Of a DNA stretch of 64,000 bases, positions 9,322-19,152 are shown in pieces (positions within the stretch are counted from its first letter, which is position 1; each line of letters opens with the position of its first letter). Position numbers and translations under genes: made by a program. The notes under the pieces were generated by a model. The model saw only the letters and a list, made by a program, of their open reading frames with translations. It made no database searches and had not been told where the DNA came from. The DNA lies in NCBI GenBank assembly GCA_965216335.1, contig OZ244154.1, positions 124,001 to 188,000 of the forward strand. The letters are read 5' to 3'. This DNA comes from JAHEJE01 sp965216335 (GTDB lineage Bacteria > Pseudomonadota > Alphaproteobacteria > Rhizobiales > Aestuariivirgaceae).

Positions 9322-10449
9322 GTGACAAACATCCGCAATGCGATCGGCCTGATGAGCGGCACGTCGATGGATGGCATCGATGTCGCGCTTGTTGCAACGG
9401 ACGGCGAGATGCACGTCGAGCACCTGCGCACCGCAAGCTTTCCCTATTGCGCCGAAGACCGGGCCATGATTGCCCAGGCCATGCATGATGCCGTCGCCAT
9501 GACCGGTCCCGGCGAGCGCCCCGGCCTGCTGGCAAGGGCCGAAGATACGATCACCGGCCGGCATATCGAGGCGGTTGAATCTTTCCTGGCGCAATCCGGC
9601 CTAACCGCCGAAAAAATCGACGTGATCGGTTTTCATGGCCAGACTGTCCTGCACCGGCCCGATGCCGGCTGGACCGTTCAGATCGGTGACGGCGCCCGGC
9701 TGGCGCAGGCCACCGGCATCGATGTCGTGGACGACATGCGCACCAACGACATGGCGCATGGCGGTGAGGGCGCGCCGTTGGCGCCTGTCTATCATCGCGC
9801 TTTGGCGGCGCGAATGCCGGACCGCCCGGTTGCCTTCGTCAACATCGGCGGCGTCTCGAACGTCACCTGGATCGGTGAAGACGGTTCATTGCTGGCCTTC
9901 GACACCGGCCCTGGCAACGCCCTGATGGACGATTGGTCCATGCGGCACGCCGGCACGCCGGTCGATCTGGACGGTGTGCTTGCCCGCTCGGGCACCTGCA
10001 ACGAAAAAATCCTGCATAACTATCTGCTGCTCGACTACTTCGCCCGCCCGGTGCCCAAGTCGCTCGACCGGGGCGACTTCACACTCGAACGCGTGGCCCA
10101 ACTGTCGCCCGCCGACGGCGCTGCCACCCTGGCGCATCTGACCGCGGCATCCGTCATCCGGGCCGAAGCCTGGTTCAGGCAGCTTCCGGCCACCTGGGTG
10201 ATCTGCGGCGGCGGCCGCAAGAACCGGTTTCTGATGGAACTGCTGGCTTGGTATGCCGAAACACCGGTTGTGCCCGCCGAGGCAATCGGCTGCGACGGCG
10301 ATGCCATCGAAGCCGAGGCCTGGGCCTACATGGCCGTGCGTGCCGGGCGCGGCCTGCCGCTGACCTTTCCCGGCACCACGGGCGTATCGAGCCCGGTCGG
10401 CGGAGGCGTGTTTCATCGGAAAACCGGACTGAAGGAGGTGGAAGCCTGA
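9322..10449 (+). CDS. anmK: Anhydro-N-acetylmuramic acid kinase
   Basis: Phosphorylates and opens 1,6-anhydro-MurNAc to MurNAc-6-phosphate in peptidoglycan recycling. The family signature GLMSGTSMDGIDVALV is at the N-terminus, with later ASKHA-fold motifs VAFVNIGGVSNVTWI and FDTGPGNALMDDW, and CGGGRKN near the C-terminus. A GTG start at 9322 gives 375 residues, close to the usual 370; an in-frame ATG at 9268 would add 18 residues and overlap the tyrS start. The stop codon overlaps the next ATG (TGATG), so translation is probably coupled to the dioxygenase gene. Confidence 0.95.
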   Translation: MTNIRNAIGLMSGTSMDGIDVALVATDGEMHVEHLRTASFPYCAEDRAMIAQAMHDAVAMTGPGERPGLLARAEDTITGRHIEAVESFLAQSGLTAEKIDVIGFHGQTVLHRPDAGWTVQIGDGARLAQATGIDVVDDMRTNDMAHGGEGAPLAPVYHRALAARMPDRPVAFVNIGGVSNVTWIGEDGSLLAFDTGPGNALMDDWSMRHAGTPVDLDGVLARSGTCNEKILHNYLLLDYFARPVPKSLDRGDFTLERVAQLSPADGAATLAHLTAASVIRAEAWFRQLPATWVICGGGRKNRFLMELLAWYAETPVVPAEAIGCDGDAIEAEAWAYMAVRAGRGLPLTFPGTTGVSSPVGGGVFHRKTGLKEVEA

Positions 10450-11252
10450 TGAGCAAGTGGGTCACCGAGGTCGACATCGCGGCATACGAGCGCGACGGTG
10501 CGGTCTGCCTGCGCGGCGTCTTTGCCGATTGGGTCGAAACCATCGCCGCCGGCATTGAGCGCAACATGGCCGAGCCCGGCGAATATGCCGCGGAAAACCT
10601 GCAGGACGGCGACACCGGGCGGTTCTTTGATGATTATTGCAACTGGCAGCGCATTCCCGAATTCACCGACGTGGTGCGCAACTCTCCTGCCGCCCAAGTC
10701 GCGGCGGAGGTCATGCGCTCGAACACCGCGCAGTTCTTCCACGATCATGTGCTGGTCAAGGAGCCGGGCACCTCCAAACCGACGCCGTGGCATCAGGACA
10801 GTCCCTACTACTTCGTCGACGGCCGCCAGACCGTCAGCTTCTGGGTTCCCATCGACCCGGTGCGCGACGCCACCCTCAGGATGATCGCCGGCTCGCACAA
10901 CTGGGACAAGCCGGTTCTGCCGGTCAAATGGCTGGCCGGCGAGGCGTTCTACGACGCCGGCGACTACCTGCCGGTGCCGGACCCTGATGCCGAGCCGGAC
11001 AAGTATACCATCCTCGAGTGGCAGATGGACCCGGGCGATTGCGTGCTGTTCGACTACCGTACCGTGCACGGCGCCCGCGCCAACATGGCCGAATCCCGCC
11101 GCCGCGCCTTTTCCATGCGCTGGGTCGGCGACGATGCCCGCTACGTGAGCCGCCCCGGCCGAACCTCACCGCCATTCCCAGGCCACGGCATGACCGAAGG
11201 CGAACAATTGCGCAAGGACTGGTTCCCCGTCATCTGGCAGGCCGGTTCATAA
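10449..11252 (+). CDS. Phytanoyl-CoA dioxygenase (PhyH)-like Fe(II)/2-oxoglutarate oxygenase
   Basis: Predicted non-haem iron, 2-oxoglutarate-dependent hydroxylase of 267 residues. The HxD iron ligands are in TPWHQDSPYYF, the distal histidine is in DYRTVHGARANM, and the following Arg (RRRAFSMRW) fits 2-oxoglutarate binding. The substrate cannot be read from sequence. The ATG overlaps the anmK stop by one base, so they share a transcript even though no shared pathway is obvious. The DUF1330 gene follows 22 bases later. Confidence 0.9.
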   Translation: MSKWVTEVDIAAYERDGAVCLRGVFADWVETIAAGIERNMAEPGEYAAENLQDGDTGRFFDDYCNWQRIPEFTDVVRNSPAAQVAAEVMRSNTAQFFHDHVLVKEPGTSKPTPWHQDSPYYFVDGRQTVSFWVPIDPVRDATLRMIAGSHNWDKPVLPVKWLAGEAFYDAGDYLPVPDPDAEPDKYTILEWQMDPGDCVLFDYRTVHGARANMAESRRRAFSMRWVGDDARYVSRPGRTSPPFPGHGMTEGEQLRKDWFPVIWQAGS

Positions 11253-11274
11253 CTCGAGAAGGAAAGACGATTCC

Positions 11275-11565
11275 ATGGCCGCATTCATTCTTGCCGACAC
11301 CAAAATCCACAATCCGGAACCCTATGAGGAATACAAGGCGCTGGCCAAGCCGATTGCCGAAAAATACGGCGGCGTCTACCGCGCCCGCGGCCAGGGCCAC
11401 GAGGTCTGCGAAGGCGACCTGTGGCAGCCGAGCCGGCTGGTCATCATCGAGTTCCCGGATGTCGAGAGCGCCCGCGCCTTCGTCAACTCCGAAGAATACG
11501 CCCCGGTCAAGAAGATCCGTCAGGCGAATGCGGACTGCAATATCATTATCGTTGAGGGGATGTAG
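11275..11565 (+). CDS. DUF1330 family protein
   Basis: 96-residue ferredoxin-like alpha/beta barrel protein. The segment MAAFILADTKIHNPEPYEEY, the LVIIEFPDVESARAFVNSEE core and the end CNIIIVEGM match DUF1330, whose biochemical role is unknown. It has a good Shine-Dalgarno sequence (GAGAAGGAAAG) and lies 22 bases after the dioxygenase gene, so it is the probable last gene of the anmK operon. Confidence 0.92.
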   Translation: MAAFILADTKIHNPEPYEEYKALAKPIAEKYGGVYRARGQGHEVCEGDLWQPSRLVIIEFPDVESARAFVNSEEYAPVKKIRQANADCNIIIVEGM

Positions 11566-11612
11566 TTCAGGTCTTCTGACTTTGGCAAGTGCCCCGAAGC
11601 GTCTCCCCATGT

Positions 11613-11733
11613 TGTCATTGCCCGACTTGACCGGGCAACCCAGTACGCCGTGACGTGCCGGCTATGGCAAAGCCGTCCCGCGTCCTCGGATGCCGGTGGT
11701 TACTGGATCACCCGGTCGAGCCGGGTGATGACA
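11613..11733. repeat. R2 palindromic extragenic repeat, copy 1
   Basis: Two outer arms (TGTCATTGCCCGACTTGACC at the left, CACCCGGTCGAGCCGGGTGA at the right) are themselves hairpins and are complementary to each other across a variable middle. The same element, with another middle, is at 15896-15998. This is the type of repeat scattered through many Rhizobiales genomes. It occupies the intergenic space between the DUF1330 and hydrolase genes, whose 3' ends converge. Confidence 0.8.
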
Positions 11734-11769
11734 AATGCTGCAATGAATGCGAGCGGTCTACCCCACTCC

Positions 11770-12423
11770 TCAGCCCGCCGTCAGTTCCTTCATCCGCTTG
11801 TCGAGGTACTTCGAGCAAATACCGGTTAGGTCTTCGATGTTGTCGGTAAAGAAGTGGTTGGCCTCGGGCATCACCTTGTGTTTGATCGTGATGCCTTTTT
11901 GCGTTTTCAGCTTGGTGACCAGCGACTGTACGGCTTCCGGCGGGGTGACCGCGTCGGCGGCGCCGTTGACGAACAGGCCCGAGGCCGGGCAGGGCGCCAG
12001 GAACGAGAAGTCATAATGCTTGGCCAATGGTGCGATTGACATGAAGCCTGAGATTTCCGGACGCCGCATCAAAAGCTGCATGGAAATCCATGCGCCGAAC
12101 GAGATGCCCGAGATCCAGCAGATGCGGGCTTCCTTGTTGAACGACTGCAGCCAGTCGAGCGCTGCGGCGGCATCCGACAACTCACCGGCACCATTGTCGA
12201 ACAGCCCCTGGCTGCGGCCGACGCCGCGGAAGTTGAAGCGCAACACCGAAAAGCCGCGTTCGATGTACATGTAATGCAGCGCATGCACGATCGGATTGTT
12301 CATCGTGCCGCCGAACTGCGGATGCGGGTGCAGGATGATGGCGATCGGCGAGTTGATGTCCTTGTTGTGGTGGTAACGCCCCTCGATGCGTCCGGCCGGG
12401 CCGTTGAAAATCACCTCTGGCAT
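11770..12423 (-). CDS. Alpha/beta hydrolase (COG2945-like)
   Basis: A soluble alpha/beta hydrolase of about 217 residues. The HPHPQFGGTMNN loop after the first strand, the RFNFRGVGRSQG segment, the nucleophile elbow GISFGAW and a late ANHFF histidine fit the family. The substrate is unknown; relatives are often annotated as uncharacterised hydrolases. The start at 12423 (MPEVIFNGPAGRIEG) is chosen because the preceding 15 codons lack conservation-like features. It is divergent from the iscR-SUF operon. Confidence 0.9.
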   Translation of the reverse strand: MPEVIFNGPAGRIEGRYHHNKDINSPIAIILHPHPQFGGTMNNPIVHALHYMYIERGFSVLRFNFRGVGRSQGLFDNGAGELSDAAAALDWLQSFNKEARICWISGISFGAWISMQLLMRRPEISGFMSIAPLAKHYDFSFLAPCPASGLFVNGAADAVTPPEAVQSLVTKLKTQKGITIKHKVMPEANHFFTDNIEDLTGICSKYLDKRMKELTAG

Positions 12424-12540
12424 GCTGCGTCCTGTCCTTGAATCGGCGCGCGCAGAACACCTCGGCAAAGCAGGGCAGCGCGGCGCGGGCGGGTTGAAAA
12501 TGCATGGTCAACATATTCGGCGGCTTGTGCTGTCAAATAG

Positions 12541-12569
12541 TTGACTCCATTAGTCGGGTTTTATATATC
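12541..12569 (+). promoter_or_regulatory. iscR-SUF promoter with embedded IscR-like operator
   Basis: TTGACT (12541-12546), a 17-base spacer and TATATC (12564-12569) form a good sigma-70 promoter. The spacer carries an inverted repeat GACT-CCATT-AGTC (about 12543-12555) overlapping the -35 box. This resembles alphaproteobacterial Rrf2/IscR-type iron-sulfur operators. Position directly ahead of an Rrf2 gene and the SUF operon suggests autoregulation. Site assignment is by eye. Confidence 0.6.
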
Positions 12570-12742
12570 CCTACTTTAGAATTGTTCAAGACGGCGGAAA
12601 GCTTGACCGCGCGTCGAAATCCGTCGCCGGGTCTTACACAAGTGCGGGTGGAAAATGCAAGGATTCAGTTGGCTGTGACGGGTAATCCCATCATTTTTCG
12701 ATGTTTTTGCCGTTCTTGCACGCTGTTGGCGGAGGCAGGGCG

Positions 12743-13219
12743 ATGAAACTGTCGACACGTGGCCGCTATGCCGTGATGGCGATGACCGACATCGCCGCGC
12801 ACCGTGCCGAACAGCCGGTTTCGCTGGCCGACATTGCCGCGCGCCAGGACATCTCGCAGGAATATCTCGAACAGCTGTTCGCCAAACTTCGCCGGGCCGG
12901 GCTGGTGGAGAGCGTGCGCGGCCCGGGCGGCGGTTACTGCCTGGCACGCGACGCCGACGAGATATGGATTGCCGACGTCGTGTCGGCCGTCGATGAGCCG
13001 ATGCAGGTGACGCGCTGCCAAGACGGCGATGCGGTCAACGGCTGTGTCGGCGGCGACAAGTGTGTGACCCATGAACTGTGGGCGGCGCTGGGCCGGCAGA
13101 TTTACGGGTTCCTGGCCGCCGTGACCTTGGGTGACGTGGTGGAAAAGCGCAACCTGGCGCTGGCCGCCAATGTGCGCCGGGCCAAGTCTCACCCGGTATC
13201 GACGACACCGACGGGGTGA
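12743..13219 (+). CDS. iscR: Rrf2-family iron-sulfur regulator, IscR-type
   Basis: DNA-binding regulator of 158 residues. The winged helix (MKLSTRGRYAVMAMTDIA, ISQEYLEQLFAKLRRAGLV, VRGPGGGYCLAR) is followed by three cysteines, CQDGDAVNGCVGGDKC, and a nearby THELW histidine, the pattern that holds a [2Fe-2S] cluster in IscR. It probably senses cluster status and controls the downstream SUF genes and itself through the operator at about 12543. The ATG at 12743 is used, not the upstream one at 12701, because it gives the canonical MKLSTRGRYA start. It overlaps the next gene by four bases. Confidence 0.95.
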   Translation: MKLSTRGRYAVMAMTDIAAHRAEQPVSLADIAARQDISQEYLEQLFAKLRRAGLVESVRGPGGGYCLARDADEIWIADVVSAVDEPMQVTRCQDGDAVNGCVGGDKCVTHELWAALGRQIYGFLAAVTLGDVVEKRNLALAANVRRAKSHPVSTTPTG

Positions 13220-14346
13220 AGCAGGGCATGGGCGCAACACGGGCATATCTCGACCACAACGCGACCTCGCCGCTTAGGCCCGAGGCCCGCGAAGCCATGC
13301 TGGCGGCGCTGGATCAGGGCGGCAATGCATCGTCGATCCATGCCGAGGGCCGTGCGGCAAGGCAGGTGATCGAGGCGGCGCGCGAACAAATGGCCGCAGC
13401 GCTCGGCTGTTTGCCGCAGATGGTGACCTTCACCTCTGGCGGCACCGAGGCCAACAACATCGCCATCAAGGGCGCGCCGGTCGCGCGGATCATCGTGTCC
13501 GCCGTCGAGCACCCGGCTGTCATGGCGGCCGCAGAAGCAACGGGCAAACCCGTGCAGGTGGTGCCGGTGCATGCAAATGGCGTGATCGACCTCGACGCGT
13601 TGCAAGCCGCGCTGACGGACGGCGAGGGCAGGGCGCTGATCTCAGTCATGCTGGCCAACAACGAAACCGGTGTCCTGCAGCCCATAACCGAGGTCAGCCG
13701 GGTCGCGGCAGGCCACGATGCGCTCATCCACTGCGATGCCGTGCAGGCGCTCGGCAAAATGCCGGTGCGCTTTGCCATGCTCGGTGCCGACCTGGTGAGT
13801 TTCGCCGCCCACAAGCTCGGTGGCCCGCAGGGTGTTGGCGCCCTGCTGGTGCGCGATGGCCTGGCGCTGGAGGCGCTCACCCATGGTGGTGGCCAGGAGC
13901 TGCGCCGCCGGCCGGGAACCGAGAACATGGCCGGCATTGCCGGTTTCGGCGCGGCGGTGGCAGCAGCGCAAAATGAATCGCACATCAAAGACTTGCGCGA
14001 CGCGTTTGAAGCCGAACTGCAGGGATTTGCGCCTAAGACTGTTGTCTTCGGCAGCCGCGCTCAGCGCCTCCCCAACACCTGCTGTTTTGCCATTCCCGGC
14101 ATCACCGCCGAACTGGCGCTGATGAGCCTTGATCTGGACGGGGTCGCAGTATCCTCCGGTTCGGCCTGTTCGTCCGGCAAGGTGACCGGCTCGCATGTGC
14201 TCAAGGCGATGGGAGCGGATGACGACCTGGCCGCCTGCGCGATGCGCGTCAGCCTCGGATGGAACACCACCCAAAAGGACATTGAACATGCGATCGATGC
14301 GCTTCGCCGGATCGTAGACCGCCACAAGAACAGCGCCGCGGCGTAA
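13216..14346 (+). CDS. Cysteine desulfurase (NifS/IscS class)
   Basis: PLP enzyme that takes sulfur from cysteine for cluster assembly. 376 residues. AYLDHNATSPLRPEA at the N-terminus, HCDAVQALGKMPV and the PLP lysine in SFAAHKLGGPQG are typical, and the catalytic cysteine loop is SSGSACSSGKVTGS, a class I (IscS/NifS) type loop. The start appears to be a GTG at 13216 overlapping the iscR stop; an ATG at 13228 is an alternative. With sufS later in the operon, this operon carries two desulfurases. Confidence 0.94.
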   Translation: MKQGMGATRAYLDHNATSPLRPEAREAMLAALDQGGNASSIHAEGRAARQVIEAAREQMAAALGCLPQMVTFTSGGTEANNIAIKGAPVARIIVSAVEHPAVMAAAEATGKPVQVVPVHANGVIDLDALQAALTDGEGRALISVMLANNETGVLQPITEVSRVAAGHDALIHCDAVQALGKMPVRFAMLGADLVSFAAHKLGGPQGVGALLVRDGLALEALTHGGGQELRRRPGTENMAGIAGFGAAVAAAQNESHIKDLRDAFEAELQGFAPKTVVFGSRAQRLPNTCCFAIPGITAELALMSLDLDGVAVSSGSACSSGKVTGSHVLKAMGADDDLAACAMRVSLGWNTTQKDIEHAIDALRRIVDRHKNSAAA

Positions 14347-14359
14347 CAGGAAAGAACGA

Positions 14360-15877
14360 ATGCCCGATATCGAAACAATCGAACGTGTCCGCGAGATCGA
14401 CGTCGACAAGTACAAATACGGCTTCGAGACCGATCTTGAATCCGAACTCGCGCCCAAGGGCCTGAGCGAGGACATCGTCCGCTTCATTTCCGACAAGAAG
14501 AAAGAGCCGGAGTGGATGCTGGAATGGCGGCTCGAGGCCTATCGGCGCTGGCGCGAGATGGAAGAGCCGACCTGGGCGAAGGTGGACTACCCCAAGATCG
14601 ACTTCGAGGACCTCTATTACTACGCCGCGCCTAAGGTGCAGGGCGACGGGCCGAAGAGCCTCGATGAAGTCGACCCGGAACTGCTGCGCACCTATGAAAA
14701 GCTCGGCATTCCGCTCAAGGAACAGGAAATCCTCGCCGGTGTGCGCCAACAGGGCGAGGCGAGCGAACTGGACGGCGAGGGGGCCGCGCAGCCCTATGGC
14801 CAGGTGGCGATCGACGCGGTGTTCGACTCGGTGTCGGTGGTGACGACCTTCAAGGAGGAACTGGCCAAGGCCGGGGTGATCTTCTGCCCAATCTCCGAAG
14901 CGGTGCGTGAGCATCCCGAATTGGTGAAGAAGTATCTCGGCTCGGTGGTGCCGCAGGCCGACAATTTCTATGCGGCGCTCAACTCGGCGGTGTTCTCCGA
15001 CGGCTCGTTCGTCTACGTGCCGGAGGGCGTGCGCTGCCCGATGGAGCTGTCGACCTATTTCCGCATCAACGAGCGCAACACCGGCCAGTTCGAACGCACC
15101 CTGATCATCGCCGACAAGGGCGCCTATGTCAGTTATCTGGAAGGCTGCACCGCGCCGATGCGCGACGAAAACCAGCTCCACGCCGCAGTCGTCGAACTGG
15201 TGGCGCTGGACGATGCCGAGATCAAATATTCGACGGTGCAGAACTGGTACCCCGGCGATGCCGAGGGCAAAGGCGGCATCTACAACTTCGTCACCAAGCG
15301 TGCCGACTGCCGCGGGCACAATTCCAAGGTATCGTGGACCCAGGTCGAGACCGGTTCCGCCATCACCTGGAAGTATCCAAGCTGCATCCTGCGCGGCGAC
15401 AACTCGCGCGGCGAGTTCTATTCCATTGCCATATCCAACGGCAAGCAGCAGGTCGATTCAGGCACCAAGATGATTCACCTGGGCAAGAATTCATCGAGCC
15501 GCATCATCTCCAAGGGCATCGCGGCGGGCCGCTCGGACAACACCTACCGCGGCCTGGTCTCCGCCCACAGGAAGGCCACCAACGCCCGCAACTTCACCCA
15601 GTGCGACTCGCTGCTGATCGGCGACAAATGCGGCGCCCACACCGTGCCTTACATCGAGGCCAAGACATCGACGGCACAGTTCGAACATGAGGCAACGACC
15701 TCGAAAATCTCCGACGACCAGATGTTCTACTGCCAGGCGCGCGGCCTGGGCGAGGAAGAGGCGGTGGCGCTGATCGTCAACGGGTTTGTGCGGGATGTGA
15801 TCCAGCAGTTGCCGATGGAATTCATGGCCGAAACGCAACGGCTGATCGGGATCAGCCTGGAAGGAAGTGTTGGATAG
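14360..15877 (+). CDS. sufB: Fe-S cluster assembly scaffold protein SufB
   Basis: Core scaffold of the SufBCD complex on which clusters are built in the cytoplasm. 505 residues with the family's beta-helix core: YFRINERNTGQFERTLIIA, YLEGCTAPMRDENQLHAAV, the late cysteine segment ARNFTQCDSLLIGDKCGAHT, and the YCQARGLGEEEAVALIVNGF end. It starts 13 bases after the desulfurase gene. The 170-base gap before sufC is partly filled by an R2 repeat. Confidence 0.98.
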   Translation: MPDIETIERVREIDVDKYKYGFETDLESELAPKGLSEDIVRFISDKKKEPEWMLEWRLEAYRRWREMEEPTWAKVDYPKIDFEDLYYYAAPKVQGDGPKSLDEVDPELLRTYEKLGIPLKEQEILAGVRQQGEASELDGEGAAQPYGQVAIDAVFDSVSVVTTFKEELAKAGVIFCPISEAVREHPELVKKYLGSVVPQADNFYAALNSAVFSDGSFVYVPEGVRCPMELSTYFRINERNTGQFERTLIIADKGAYVSYLEGCTAPMRDENQLHAAVVELVALDDAEIKYSTVQNWYPGDAEGKGGIYNFVTKRADCRGHNSKVSWTQVETGSAITWKYPSCILRGDNSRGEFYSIAISNGKQQVDSGTKMIHLGKNSSSRIISKGIAAGRSDNTYRGLVSAHRKATNARNFTQCDSLLIGDKCGAHTVPYIEAKTSTAQFEHEATTSKISDDQMFYCQARGLGEEEAVALIVNGFVRDVIQQLPMEFMAETQRLIGISLEGSVG

Positions 15878-15895
15878 GCCAAGCACAACCCACCC

Positions 15896-15998
15896 TGTCA
15901 TGGCCCGGCTTGACCGGGCCATCCAGTAGCCACCGGCGCTGCGGATCACGACGGGGCTTGGAGGATACTGGATCACCCGGTCGAGCCGGGTGATGACA
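15896..15998. repeat. R2 palindromic extragenic repeat, copy 2 (inside the SUF operon)
   Basis: Same outer arms as copy 1 at 11613 (TGTCATGGCCCGGCTTGACC to CACCCGGTCGAGCCGGGTGA), with a different middle. It sits between sufB and sufC, genes that are normally tightly linked, where its transcript would fold into stable hairpins. It could affect mRNA processing or stability between sufB and sufC. Confidence 0.8.
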
Positions 15999-16047
15999 AA
16001 TAAGAGATAGACGGAACAGACAGAGAAGCGAAAACGGAAACAACAAG

Positions 16048-16802
<755 letters not shown>

Positions 16803-16803
<1 letters not shown>

Positions 16804-18074
16804 TGGCAATTTCAACACAAAAGACGGCGGCCGAGGCGGCATATCTGGAGGCCTTCAGCGCCGGCGAAGACTGGCTCAAGGCCGAGCGCGAGAAGGGCTT
16901 TGCGGCGTTCTCCACCACCGGCCTGCCGCATCGGCGCATGGAGGACTGGAAGTGGACCGACCTGCGCCGGCTGATCGGCAAGGCGTTCCCTCCGGCGCGC
17001 GGTGGCGCTGCGGGCGATATCGATGCAATCGTCGACTCATCGCCGCTGAAAGAGGTCGCGCGGGCGCGGGTGGTGTTCGTCAACGGAGAGTATGATACGG
17101 GCCGCTCGAGCCTGCCGGCATCGGGCGATGTGAGCGTGACGGCGCTCTCCACCGCCAGCGAAGCGATTGCCATCGGCGAGACGGCAGGCGATCCGATTGA
17201 CGGGCTCAATCGGGCCAACGTGTCGGACGGTGCGCATGTTTTGGTCAAGGACGGCGGCAATGTGGATGCGCCGATCGAGCTGGTGTTCGTGACGGCGGCC
17301 GGTGCCGAGGCGACTTTCACGACGCGCAATGTGATCGAGCTGGGAAAAGGCGCATCGGCGACGGTGTTCGAAACCCACCTCGGCGAGGGCGCGGACTATG
17401 TGCACAACTCGGTCACCGAGGTTCGGCTCGGCAAGGGCGCGCGGCTGGACAGGGTGAAGCTGCAGCTTGAGGCGCTGGGCAGTCATCACCTGTCGAACCT
17501 AAATGCCGATCTGGCCGAGGACGCCAATCTGCAGGACTTTACCCTGACGCGCGGCGCGGCGGCGACCCGCCAGCAGGGTTTTGTGAATTTCAACGGCGAA
17601 CACGCCATGGCCAATGTGTCCGGTGCCTATCTGCTCGGCCACAAGCGCCATGCCGACACCCGGCTGGTGGTCGACCATCGGGTGGCGAACTGCGTCAGCC
17701 GGGAGCTGTTCAAATGCGTCATGGACGATGCTGCGCGCGGCATCTTCCAGGGCAAGGTGATCGTGCAGCCGGATGCGCAAAAGACCGACGGCAAACAGTC
17801 GAGCCATGCGCTGCTCTTGTCGCCGGATGCCGAGTTCGATGCCAAACCGGAGCTTGAAATCTACGCCGACGATGTCGTCTGCGGACACGGCGCCACGTCG
17901 GGCGAGCTGGACGAAACTCTTATGTTCTACCTGCGCGCCCGCGGCATTCCCGAAGCCAAAGCCAAGTCGATGCTGATCGCGGCCTTCGTGGCGGAGAGCT
18001 TCGACGATGTGGAGAACGACGCGGTGCGCGACGTCCTCAACGACATCGCCCACGGCTGGCTGGCACTGAGGTAG
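16803..18074 (+). CDS. sufD: Fe-S cluster assembly protein SufD
   Basis: Partner of SufB and SufC in the scaffold complex. 423 residues: a helical N-terminal part (PHRRMEDWKWTDLRRLIGKA) and a C-terminal beta-helix with DHRVANCVSRELFKCVMDD and FQGKVIVQPDAQKTDGKQSS, then DDVVCGHGATSGELDETLMF, all diagnostic of SufD. It is coupled to sufC by a one-base overlap and followed two bases later by a VOC-family gene. Confidence 0.97.
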
Positions 18075-18076
18075 CA

Positions 18077-18460
18077 ATGTCCGTAACCTTCGACCACAGC
18101 GTTCTTCACGTCTCCGATTGGGAGGCCGCTCGGGCATTTTATGTCGATGTGATCGGCTGCGAAGCCTTTCCCGTCGGCATGGGCTATGCCTTCCGGCTGG
18201 GCGGTCAGCAATTGAACTGTCATGGGCCTGATAAGATCGGCACGCCTGTTGCGCGGCTGCCGGTGCTGCCCGGCGGCAGCGATCTGTGTTTCCGCTGGCC
18301 GGGCCCGATTGCCGAGGCGATCGCTCACCTCGACAAGCATGGAATTTCTGTCGAACTCGGCCCTGTGGAGTGTTTCGGTGCGGGCGGGACTGGGCAAAGC
18401 GTGTATTTCCGCGACCCCGACGGGTCGCTGATGGAGTTTATCTCTTATGTGCAGACGTGA
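18077..18460 (+). CDS. VOC (glyoxalase/bleomycin resistance) superfamily protein
   Basis: 127-residue vicinal-oxygen-chelate protein with two beta-alpha-beta-beta-beta modules: FDHSVLHVSDWEAARAFYVD opens the first and SVYFRDPDGSLMEFISYV closes the second. His and Glu at the expected ends (SVLH, LMEF) could be metal ligands. The reaction is unknown. It starts two bases after sufD and ends directly against the methyltransferase-like gene, so it belongs to the SUF transcript although it is not a standard SUF component. Confidence 0.9.
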   Translation: MSVTFDHSVLHVSDWEAARAFYVDVIGCEAFPVGMGYAFRLGGQQLNCHGPDKIGTPVARLPVLPGGSDLCFRWPGPIAEAIAHLDKHGISVELGPVECFGAGGTGQSVYFRDPDGSLMEFISYVQT

Positions 18461-19102
18461 ATGGAGATTGGCGTGAGAATAGAACCAACACTGCAAGATT
18501 GGCGTGCTGCCAAGTCGGTTTACGTGGCGTTCGCCGCCAAGCCAGGATCGCAGCATATCGCTTCGGAATTTGCCCTTGCCCAGCTGCACGCTTTGTTGCG
18601 GCAGCTTAAACCCAAGGCTGTCTTGGAGTTTGGAGCCGGAATTGGCGCGATCACCTATGCACTCTTGACCCATCCGAATCGTCCGGCCCGGATCTGTTCG
18701 ACAGAAGACAATGACTTCTGTCTCGAGCAGCTTGCCGCAAACCTTCCGCGCGATCGCCGCGAGGGGTTTGAACTGGTAAGCGGTATTGCTGAGCTGGCCG
18801 ACAGCGGCGAGCCGTGGGATGTGGTGATTTTCGACGGCGGCGCATATGACCCTGAAGAGGTGAGAACCTTGCAATTGGGTTCTGTCTGCATGGTCGAAGG
18901 CGGCCGCGAATGGACGCGCAACACAATAGCGGAGCGGCTAGGCGCGCGAAATCTGAAATGCGAATTGGAAAACCACACGCCACCGGACCGTTACTTTGTG
19001 TTTGCCAAGGTACCAGACAAGAAGCGCGGTGGAACGAAGTGGAAGTTCTGGCTCAAGAGGCGACAGAAGGGTTGCTGGATCGGCAGGGTCGAAGCGATAT
19101 GA
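18461..19102 (+). CDS. Class I SAM-dependent methyltransferase-like protein
   Basis: About 213 residues, with motif I VLEFGAGIGAITYALL, an acidic post-motif (CSTEDNDFCLEQLAANLP) and WDVVIFDGGAY as the motif IV-like strand. The C-terminus is very basic (KRGGTKWKFWLKRRQKG). The target is unknown. An alternative GTG start lies at 18472. It sits between the VOC gene and sufS, with its TGA overlapping an ATG at 19099, so it is co-expressed with Fe-S assembly genes. Whether it acts on that pathway is open. Confidence 0.75.
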   Translation: MEIGVRIEPTLQDWRAAKSVYVAFAAKPGSQHIASEFALAQLHALLRQLKPKAVLEFGAGIGAITYALLTHPNRPARICSTEDNDFCLEQLAANLPRDRREGFELVSGIAELADSGEPWDVVIFDGGAYDPEEVRTLQLGSVCMVEGGREWTRNTIAERLGARNLKCELENHTPPDRYFVFAKVPDKKRGGTKWKFWLKRRQKGCWIGRVEAI

Positions 19103-19152
19103 GCATGGCACACGAAGTAACCGGGCATCAGGCCCGGGAGGATGGAACCGCA

